From: Antitrichia curtipendula | Lineage: Eukaryota > Streptophyta > Bryopsida > Hypnales > Leucodontaceae | Length of the DNA: 64,000 bases | Assembly (NCBI GenBank): GCA_951230915.1 | Contig: OX579639.1 | Span: 5,642,001-5,706,000 of the forward strand | Direction of reading: 5' to 3' | Shown: positions 1-8,080 of the stretch, one piece after another | How positions within the stretch are numbered: position 1 is the stretch's first letter | Layout of the letters: each line of letters opens with the position of its first letter | Program-made: the position numbers and the translations under genes | Notes under the pieces: generated by a model | What the model was told of the DNA's origin: nothing | Database searches by the model: none | What the model saw: the letters and a program-made list of their open reading frames with translations, nothing else

Positions 1-1015
1 CCTATTCCACAAAGCAAAATTGAGAAATTCAAAATAGATTTTTTCGAAGAAAATGCGCTTCATATCAATGAACTCTCTACTATATTAATGAATGAACAAC
101 TTACTGACAACCAGTGGCAAACATCATGTACAATGTTAGATTATCTAATAAATAGAATATCAAACAAAATTCAAGATTCATGTAGCACCCCACCCCTCCC
201 TCATTTGACAAACCGCACTACACAGCAAGGAGGTTTTCTTCCTAAAAAACTTCAAAAGAAATGGAAAATCTACCTTTCTACATACCATCTAATTCAAAAA
301 GCAATATATATTGTAAAAAATAATCCATATTGGCAAACACACCCGATTATTGCAGAACTACAAACACACATACATGTAAATATCCCACCACCTCCAAATC
401 AAGAACCGAACCAACAAGAATGGATCAATACAATAGCAGCACTAGCAAAAAATGCAAACTTAGAGGCCCGCAAAATAACTTCAAAATACACGCGGGAATG
501 TATCAAAAAAGCCATCTCAAAATACAGACAGTTATACAAAAGAAGCCCCCAAAAAATAAACAAAAAAGTTTTAAAAAATCAAGAAACACCTCCACTAGAT
601 TGCATTATAGACAACAAGAATAATATCCTAACTAATCCAAAAGACATAGCAACAGAAATACACACCCAACAATCCATTAGTAATAGGCCTACAATTCCAA
701 CATGCTACTACCAACCTGATCACCACCCAAGTTGCACTTGTGGAGTCAGACAATATCCATGGCATGATCTAGATGGATTTGTTATAGATAAAAGAGGTGA
801 ACCTCAAATATCACTATACAAATATTTTGACCAAAACACTTATGATATTTGTTTAAGAAACTTAGCCAATAATAAAATGCCAGGACCGGATAAAACTCCT
901 AATTCAATTTTAAAAAATATGCCCGACTGTTTTCATAAACTTCTTTATCAATTCTTCACACACTGCTACAAACAAAAAAAGATCCCATCAGATTGGAAAA
1001 CAAGCCTAACTATAC
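1..1015 (+). pseudogene. Retroelement ORF, N-terminal region and start of reverse transcriptase
   Basis: The frame is open from the first base of the window through the ATG at 88, so the ATG is probably internal. The protein is rich in Lys, Asn, Gln and Pro. A Cys/His-rich patch (HHPSCTCGVRQYPWHD) lies at about 721-765. The recognisable RT start is near 850-1010: LANNKMPGPDKTPNSI followed by HKLLYQFFTHCYKQKKIPSDWK, the usual spacing of the first RT motifs in non-LTR elements. After DWKTSLTIL the match stops abruptly and a foreign CACTA-end sequence begins. The central RT, including motif A with its catalytic Asp, is absent from this copy, so it cannot encode a working polymerase. Confidence 0.7.
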
Positions 1016-1113
1016 TTTTTAGTAAATTTTTACTTAAAACCTTACTTAAAAGACGTTACTTAAAAGACGTGATGTCTAGGACACTACTTAAAACACCCCT
1101 TTCTCTTGTAGTG
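1016..1113 (+). mobile_element. Right end of a CACTA-type element (solo end) inside the RT
   Basis: The sequence ends in CCCCTTTCTCTTGTAGTG at 1096-1113. This closely matches the right terminus of the complete CACTA element at 4100-5173. Several ACTTAAAA-type subterminal repeats precede it. No matching CACTACAAG left end was found upstream. RT coding sequence resumes directly at 1113 in another frame (DTIYTGEHFG...). About a hundred codons expected for the RT fingers/palm are missing, so insertion was probably followed by a deletion of the left part of the element and flanking RT. The left boundary is approximate. Confidence 0.55.
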
Positions 1114-4099
1114 ACACCATATACACCGGCGAACACTTTGGCACAACACAACCTATACCAATTCAAAGAGGCACCATCCAAGGCGACACATTAAGTCCAT
1201 ACTTATTCTTAATCTTCTTAGAACCACTTCTAAGATGGCTACAAAGAAGTAACAATGGATATTCATTTGGCACTTCCAAAATAAATATAAGCTCGGCGGC
1301 ATATGTAGATGATCTTGTAGCAATAGCAAATACACTAAAGTCATTACAAATCCAATTGGACAAACTTGACAAATATTGCAAATGGTCCGGAATGGATTTA
1401 GGAGTCCAAAAGTGTGCTATCACAGGATGCCCAAATAAATCAAAAACTAAACCCGAAAATTTTAAAGCCCAAATACAAAACCAAAACATTAAATATAGAA
1501 ACCAATCACTACCGGTTCTACACCAAAATGAACCCTATGCATATCTAGGTATACAAATAGTCCCCTCTTTAAAATGGAAACTTCAAACACACATCACAAC
1601 AAGTAAAGTGATAGATCAATGTAAAAAACTCACACATTGCCCAGCAACAATCAAACAAAAAACAAACATGGTAGACACCGTTATTAGAGCAGGTATAGCC
1701 TATAGCTTCTACGTAGTCCCATACTCACTATCAACCATCAAAAAACTAGATAAAAAAATTATCGGAATACAAAAAATGATATGTGGACTACCAAAATGTA
1801 CTGCAAATGTAATAACTCAACTTCCGCATGAATTATTTGGGCTTGAAGCCTTCTCACTAAAAAATGCTTACCTAAGATGTATTGGGGAACAACTTAGAAA
1901 CGCATTAAATGACACTGGTCGGCTAGGTACAATATACAAAGGATTAATCCATCATATATTAGCTAAACACGGTGGAGCAGAAGACATACTACGCATTAAA
2001 TATCACGATTGTATGCGATCACCTACCACTAGAACCTTATTTCTATTGAAAAAAGCCGGAGGAATCCATCTTAAAAGCGTTGAAGAGAACTTCCAACTCC
2101 ATATGACTCAACTAGAATCAAAATGGAGATCAGAAGCCATAGTTACCTTACCACATTTAAACCCCACATTATCTCTTAAATTACTACACAAGTTGCTAAT
2201 ACATAACATATTTCAAATAAAACACATCACTCTCCCAAATGGCACAAATCTAGTGTCCGCAGAGGATTTTAAAATTTACTACAAAATCCCAACTAAATTA
2301 GAAAAAAGTGCACTTCACATAGCCGAACAACTTTTCTGCCACCCAAAATGCACCCCAAATTGCCCTACACCTTGTCAGAGACACCCAAGAGCACGCACAC
2401 TAAAAGCGAGATACATATCAAATAATCAAGAGTTAATTCCAAGAACCATAATAAATCCTCCACAACTACAATTACTGCAACAATCACAATTACCAACTCC
2501 ACCACCTCATATAAAAAACAACCCAAGCAGATTTCCCATTCACACCATACTAGAACACAAAAGCAACAAGACAAAAGATAAATAAAAAATTATAAAAGAA
2601 TATAATACTTATTTATGCCAATGGTCACTTACAAATAATGTAATTTATAACAAATGGTTACAACAACAAGATTTCTTTCCTCCAAACCTACCATCTGTCA
2701 TCAAACATAACACTAATCTTCTAAAAGAATATTATACTCTCCACCAGCATAGAAATTACAAAAATATTATTAATATATTCTTTACCCAATCCCAAGAGAA
2801 AGATACAAGATATATACCACCACCTACAAATATACCATTAGCACACATTTCCATAATTGAGTGCAATCCCGAAAAAGATATAATTGCTCAAAACAATACA
2901 ATACACACACAAAACGAACTAAACCATATATATGACAACACAGGTAAACATATTACTACCATTACAACCGCAAGACTAAAATGGCTATGGCAACAATATA
3001 ACATAGCAATACATAATACACATGGTTTAGTACCACTCACACAATCTTTTGAAACTGAGGTAGTATGGCTATACCAAAGATACAAATACCAAACCTCCAG
3101 CAAAAATCCTACAAGAAATCCACACCACCTTTTACTTGTTGACATCCTCAACTCTCTCACAACAACATTTAACATATCCCATTCATATTTCTCCTCAACA
3201 GTTTCATGTTCCACATTAATCAATAAATTTTACTCACCATTTGCAAGAGACAAAGTTTTTGGGTCACTTGGTTCCGCATTCCAATACAAATGGATAGGTA
3301 ACGGATACGTTCATCCACCCAATGAAGAGATGGCTCAACAAGCAATACATTGGGCAAGATTAGCAGCTAAAAATGACCCTAACACATCCACCATCCTAGT
3401 TATACCTGACATCAATTGGTACGAAAACCTCTCCCCATACATAGGTCCATTTCCAGACACTCATGTTATTACACACTTTGCAGCTGATACCATTATCTAC
3501 GAAGACCCAACAATCCTTTCGAAACCAAATAAATTAAATACAGAACCACTAGCAGTATACATTTTATGCATTCACCACCACAATCACAGTCTTGGCACAT
3601 CAAACCAAATGGAAGCACTCAAAACATTAATAAATCAACTAAATATACCACAAAGCTATACGCAAATTGCCTTGCCTACACCTCCCAACACAATAGTAAA
3701 CAAAAATAACAAGTGGAACAAACTCATGTATCCACACTACAACAATCCAACTTATACAAACACTCCACAAATACCATATTATAAAATAAACACCACACCT
3801 AAATTTCCACCAAAATATAGTTACTATACAGATGGATCCTTCACACCTCTTAGAGAAGTAGAAGACGGACATTGGAAAAAAGAAAAAGCTGGATATGGAA
3901 TATACAACCCAATAAAGTTAGATATCCAGATATCAAAAAGATTGTCAGGTTTACAAACCAGTTTTAGAGCTAAATTAATGGCCCTATACAAAACACTCAA
4001 AATACTTACCACCAAATATCACAATGAACCTGCACATATTTTCACAGATTGTCTCAATTGTTTATATGTAATAAATACACATATAAAACACCCTACTGC
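1113..4099 (+). pseudogene. Retroelement ORF: RT palm/thumb, PP-motif segment, RNase H N-terminus
   Basis: A single frame stays open from 1113 to the CACTA insertion, apart from one TAA at 2583-2585. RT motif B reads RGTIQGDTLSPYLF, and motif C is YVDD at 1302-1313 (AAYVDDLVAIAN). A thumb-like region follows. At about 3280-3420 there is an unassigned block with VHPPNEEM and then TILVIPDINWYENL. RNase H starts at YYTDGSF, with the first catalytic Asp at 3831-3833. The expected catalytic Glu in FRAKLMALYKTL is Lys, and the next Asp is present in HIFTDCLN. The nonsense codon, the E-to-K change and the upstream deletion mean this copy is dead. No start codon is assigned because the frame is a continuation of the upstream ORF. 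Confidence 0.75.
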
Positions 4100-4401
4100 C
4101 ACTACAAGAGATTGGGGTATATTTAAGTAGGTTTTTAGTATGAAAGTACTGAAAATCCAATTTTCTTGTTGAAAGGTCAAGCTGAAATTTTTTATATGTA
4201 CATTTAGGCATGTTTTACTAATTGGTCATGGGAATGAATACAAAGTTGCATTTTAAGTCGCATTTTAAGTCACATTTTTAAGTTGCATTTTAGGTTGTGT
4301 TTTAAGTCGCAATTTAAGTCACCAAAAAAATCAACACGTTTTTGTTAGTACAAAAGTGTCAAATAAATTTTCTATGTACAATGGAACTTTAATTTTTGAA
4401 A

Positions 4402-4752
4402 TCAGCAGACTTCAGGGTCCATTTAGGCATGGTAAAACACATTTTTTCAAAAAAAATTGGACTAACAAAAGTTGTAAAATCAATCTAACTTTCACCTACA
4501 AAAATCCGTTTGCAATTTTGAGGGTCCAATCAAAAGTTATGGACGAAATTCAGAAAGGGGTTGGAATGAACAATTTTTTAAACACTTTTAAACATCCTCT
4601 CTGAATTTTGTCCATAACTTTTGATTAGAGACTTGAAATTGAAAACGGATTTTTGGAGGTGAAATTCAGATTTATTCTTCAACTTTTCTTAGTTCAAAGT
4701 TTTTCAAAAAAAAATGTTTTACTATGCCTACATGGCATCTGAAGTCTGCTGA
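4402..4752. repeat. Large imperfect inverted repeat inside the CACTA element
   Basis: The 5' arm (4402-4560) starts TCAGCAGACTTCAG and includes ATCAAAAGTTATGGAC. The 3' arm (about 4596-4752) is its imperfect reverse complement, ending CTGAAGTCTGCTGA. The loop of roughly 35-40 bases contains TTTTTTAAACACTTTTAAAC. The arms are about 155-160 bases with scattered mismatches and small indels. A transcript could fold into a long hairpin, but nothing shows transcription. Confidence 0.85.
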
Positions 4753-4832
4753 ATTCACCAAGGAAATGTTAAACATAGAAAGCAACTAGATAAATGACAT
4801 TATAATCATTTTTGCCATCATGTACGTGTATG

Positions 4833-4905
4833 CATGGTGTTATGGCAAAGGGCCTTGACCTACTAGCCAAGGGGTGCAAGGTTCAAACCCCCTTGGAACC
4901 ACTTA
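4833..4905 (+). other. tRNA-like sequence (possible SINE head) inside the CACTA element
   Basis: An A-box-like TATGGCAAAGGG is followed by a B-box-like AGGTTCAAACCCCC with tRNA-like spacing, and a CCTTG/CAAGG pair fits an anticodon-like stem. A full cloverleaf with paired acceptor ends cannot be drawn, so I do not call a tRNA gene. A tRNA-derived SINE head or a degraded tRNA copy is more likely. Confidence 0.35.
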
Positions 4906-5173
4906 GCTAGTAGATTGTATTGTTGGGCAAGTAGATGGGTGACATGTGGATCTTGTAAATTGACATTGTCTTTTAATTCTTGTTGAAAAATTGAAATTGT
5001 CTTTTAAGCATGACAAAAATTACTGAAAAGACAAGTGCAAGACTTCTAATAAGGTATATTAATGTATGTCCTAGAGATAACATTTTAAGTAATGTGTACT
5101 AAAAACACGAGACCTTTACATATGCATATTTTGACTAAAAACTTCACTTATAATACCCCTTTTTCTTGTAGTG

Positions 5174-6291
5174 TGCACACAATAACCACGCAGACAAAAC
5201 CATTCTAACAGCTATAGTAGAAATGTTACAAAACAGAACACTACCAACTACAATTTACAAAGTCAAAGCACATGCCAACATAGAAGGAAATGAGCAAGCA
5301 GACAGCCTTGCAAAAGCTGGCACTATAAAAGAATATTTGGCCAGGACCAAATAAACGTCCTGATAAAGGACCTGTTAGATGCCTCCAAACTTACATCACC
5401 AAATATGACCATGATAACAATTTAGAAATAATGGCAGAACACTTTCCTAATATTAGTAAATGGACAATGAACCCCAATATAGACAATGATCTTTCCAACA
5501 ATTTTTGGTCCAATCCGGATATAATAGACTTCCAAAAAACTAGCATTCTAAAATTTCGTACTGGCCAATACATAGGAAATGCTAGAAAACAACTTTTCTT
5601 TGGCATAAATAGGTTCCCATCAATTTCTTGCTCAATTTGTAACTCTCTAGATGCAGATACATGGTTACATGTTCTCTTAAAGTGTAACCACCACCACATA
5701 CATGCTATCAGAGTAAAAAGACACAACAAAGCAGTATGGAAAATAAGAAAAGTCATACTATCAACACAAAAATTTAGATGTTATATACTTATGAATGCAG
5801 GCACATTCAATAATAACCCACAAGATAATATTGTACCTCCTTGGCTCCTTCCATGTAGTTGCGGACAACAACGATGCCACTGTAACGCTAGACTCAAACC
5901 TGATATACTTTGCATCAAAGGACTTCCATATCAGAGCAATCCACCAACTATTCCAACTAATGATCTTACAATTCAATTTATTGAATTTACCTACACTAAC
6001 GATAGATTCTCGCAAGATACCATCAATAATAAAATCCAAAAATATCAACCACTAATTAACAACATCATTAATCAAGGATGGAAAGTTGAACCACTCATAG
6101 TCATCACAGATGGGGCTAGAGGCACTACCCACATTCCTTCAATGAAATTACTGGAAAAGCACTTTAACCTTCCCAAAACTTCAATAAAACATACTTTCAA
6201 AAAAATAAACACCATTGCTATCCAACATGCTGGATCAATAATTCTGCACAAAAGAAGAATAGAAAACAACCAACCACTTCCGCTACATTAA
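5174..6291 (+). pseudogene. Retroelement ORF: RNase H C-terminus, Cys/His finger, probable restriction-like nuclease
   Basis: After the CACTA element the RNase H resumes with HNNHADKTIL and ends with HANIEGNEQADSLAKAG, which holds the last catalytic Asp. A frameshift at about 5335-5400 separates it from the next frame, open to TAA at 6289-6291. That part shows CSICNSLDADTWLHVLLKC followed by HH, the zf-RVT-like finger that follows RNase H in many LINEs. It continues with a Cys-rich CSCGQQRCHC, then LKPDILCIKG, QFIEFTYTNDRF, NKIQKYQPL and GWKVEPLIVITDGARG. The D...E..T...K pattern with a final GxxVEPL strand is typical of PD-(D/E)XK folds and resembles the nuclease of R2/Dualen-type elements. 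The nuclease call is inference from motif order. Confidence 0.65.
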
Positions 6292-6593
6292 AACAAACAA
6301 ATAGATGGGATAAGGGCCACCAACCACTACTACTTTCTTGCCTGTTAGCTCGGAGTAAATACTTGTCTCAGTTTGTCTAATCTAGGCCGATTGGATGGTA
6401 AAATCTCTTTGCCTATGATAACTCATTAGCAACACCAAGCCATAATTATTATATGCACTACCGTCCAAACAGATTGAATGAGGTTCGAACTTAAACCATA
6501 TAGCTATGAAACAAAGCTCCTCTCCAACCAAGTGTAGAACTCACAACTTGACAATCTCCAACTTCATTCTAGCCATTTTATACCACCATTCAT
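6292..6593. other. Spacer after the retroelement
   Basis: No gene or RNA is recognised. It may include the 3' untranslated tail of the retroelement, but no poly-A or short tandem tail marks its end. Confidence 0.4.
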
Positions 6594-7115
6594 TTAACCC
6601 CTAAAGGACCAAACACCCTTTTTTGACAACATAGCATTTTTGGGCAGCTCACCACGAATGGAATTTTTATTTTTTTTCTTTGAAATTTTCACACAAGATG
6701 TGCCCAAGGAGTAGCTTTAGGGCCCAACAATTTTCATAACTTTTGACCACATGGTTAAAATGTTATGGTATGATATGTAGTTTTCATTGTTTGGCGGGCA
6801 ACCCGGGCAGCAAAAAAAACTTCTTTAATAATCATTTTCTAGAGAAATAAAAATTTGAAATTGGTTCTCTAGATTTATGTGCACATGGAAAGCTTTGAAT
6901 CATTCCACTTTGATTTATGAGATGAAAGTTATGAGGAATTTTAGTTGTGGGTAGTTTGCGGGTAGTTATGGAATCTCTACTCTAAAATAAACTTTGAAGT
7001 CCTTTATTTAACTCAATTTTCAATATTTTTGGAAAAAATATAAACATAAGGTGTAGATTGTTTATTACAACATTACAATTGTTTGGATTGGCATTTTTCA
7101 ATTCCATAATTAAAC
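6594..7115. mobile_element. Truncated TTAA-type (piggyBac-like) non-autonomous element
   Basis: It begins at TTAA (6594-6597) followed by CCCCTAAAGGACCAAACACC. The next 500 bases align in reverse orientation with the right half of the complete element at 15682-16624. Shared stretches include GACAACATAGC, GCCCAA(G/A)...AGTAGCTT, GGCGGGCA, and TCTCTACTCTAAAATAAACTTTGAAGTCC. The match fades at about 7115 and no second TIR/TTAA was found, so this copy is truncated. It has no coding capacity. Confidence 0.7.
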
Positions 7116-7766
7116 CTCCTTTCAAAAAATGTATGAAAATTTGACCAGTCTAATAATAATAATTGGGCACAGTAGAAAAAGTGGCGGTTGGGGGGGCAAC
7201 ACACCAGCGTTCCCAGAATACATGTATAGAAATTAGCGTTATTGCTACACGGTAGTCTGAGCAGCTGCCTCTTCCGCGAAGTTTCGTATCTACTGGCAGA
7301 AACCGTGTGATAAAGTGCTCAAAAACTGGTTGATTTTTGAATAAAATTTGTGGCCTTTGGTAGATGGCAGTTTGCGACATCTAACGAATTCAGTGTTACG
7401 AGAAAGCTATTTTTCATCCAGCTTGTTGTGTGCCATTGCTAAGTCACTATTCGTTTTTTTCTTTAAGTTGCAATTTTGGATTGCTAAATGTGTGTTTCTT
7501 GATGTTTTGTTGTGCGATTTTGGACTACCAAATGCGTGTTCCAAGACGGTTTTTTGTGGATAATCAAAAGGTGCTTGTAAAATAGAATTTGTGACAAATG
7601 AATGTGAATGAAAAACAAAGCTCCAATATGACCCAATTCTGAAACAACAAAAAAGCAACAGCACACTAAAGAAAAAACAACCAATGACTGACAGTTTTCA
7701 AACAAGTCACATACACCAACAAGCATCTACAGATACAATGCCATTGAAACAAAAATTTAAAACATT
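7116..7766. other. Non-coding stretch; start shared with 19890-19975
   Basis: No convincing gene. Bases 7133-7200 (TTTGACCAGTCTAATAATAA..., a G run, then CAACA) resemble 19908-19985, indicating another dispersed repeat. Short ORFs here on both strands show no family resemblance. Confidence 0.4.
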
Positions 7767-7835
7767 GACAAGGGATTTGAACCCTCCTTGCTACAAGAGC
7801 AAGTCTGCCCTACTGCAGTGTCAATGATCTGCACA
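7767..7835 (-). other. tRNA-like sequence, variable-loop deleted (SINE head or tRNA relic)
   Basis: On the minus strand CATTGAC pairs with GTCAATG as a 7-bp acceptor-like stem. CTTGC...GCAAG forms an anticodon-like stem, and GAGGG TTCAAAT CCCTT makes a good T arm containing a B-box. There is no variable loop, so the fold is only about 64 nt, and position 33 is not T. A functional tRNA is therefore unlikely; a tRNA-derived SINE head or pseudo-tRNA fits better. Confidence 0.4.
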
Positions 7836-8080
7836 CACAAGACATACATACAAGATTAGTAGAAAAAGTTAGTAAACATTTAAACTCCAGAAACATCTCC
7901 AGAGCTGAAGGCGCCTGCTGTCCCATTCTCCCCCTTGAGTGCATTTCCAAACACGTCCAAGACTCCAAGCCCTGTGAGCTTCAATGTCAAGGAAACAGAA
8001 ATTTGAGGTTCAGAGCCAGCTTAATCTCATGAAAACTAAGGATATTGGAAGGGGGAGGATATTGTTGAAAGTATTGCATA

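Larger units (their letters stand above)
4100..5173. mobile_element. Complete non-autonomous CACTA (EnSpm-type) element, TSD TGC
   Basis: The left end CACTACAAGAGATTGGGGTA and the right end, which reads CACTACAAGAAAAAGGGGTA on the opposite strand, are inverted repeats. They are flanked by the 3-bp duplication TGC at 4097-4099 and 5174-5176, diagnostic of the CACTA superfamily. Subterminal repeats of the type GCATTTTAAGTC occur at 4249-4320, as expected for transposase-binding arrays. The element holds no transposase ORF. Its centre is a large imperfect foldback (4402-4752), and a tRNA-like stretch lies at 4833-4905. The insertion splits the RNase H domain. Element plus duplication is 1077 bp, a multiple of three, so the host frame is the same on both sides. 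Confidence 0.9.
1..6291 (+). mobile_element. LINE-like retroelement, Dualen/RandI-like, decayed, left end outside window
   Basis: One retroelement copy can be followed across most of this interval. In order it shows an N-terminal region, a reverse transcriptase, a thumb-like region, a segment with a PP motif, RNase H, a Cys/His finger and a C-terminal region resembling a PD-(D/E)XK nuclease. The reading frame is open from base 1, so the 5' part lies outside the window. Breaks seen: a CACTA end with loss of the central RT at about 1016-1113, one TAA at 2583-2585, a complete CACTA element at 4100-5173, and one frameshift near 5335-5400. No LTRs are seen. RT plus RNase H plus a downstream restriction-like nuclease recalls the Dualen/RandI clade described from green algae. 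That assignment is inference. A 3' tail could not be defined after 6291. Confidence 0.7.

Noticed and set aside
4833..4905. Functional tRNA gene
   Set aside because: No full cloverleaf and no paired acceptor ends; kept only as tRNA-like.
1..6291. LTR retrotransposon or integrated plant pararetrovirus
   Set aside because: No LTRs, no protease or integrase; the RT, RNase H and finger order and YVDD context fit a non-LTR element.
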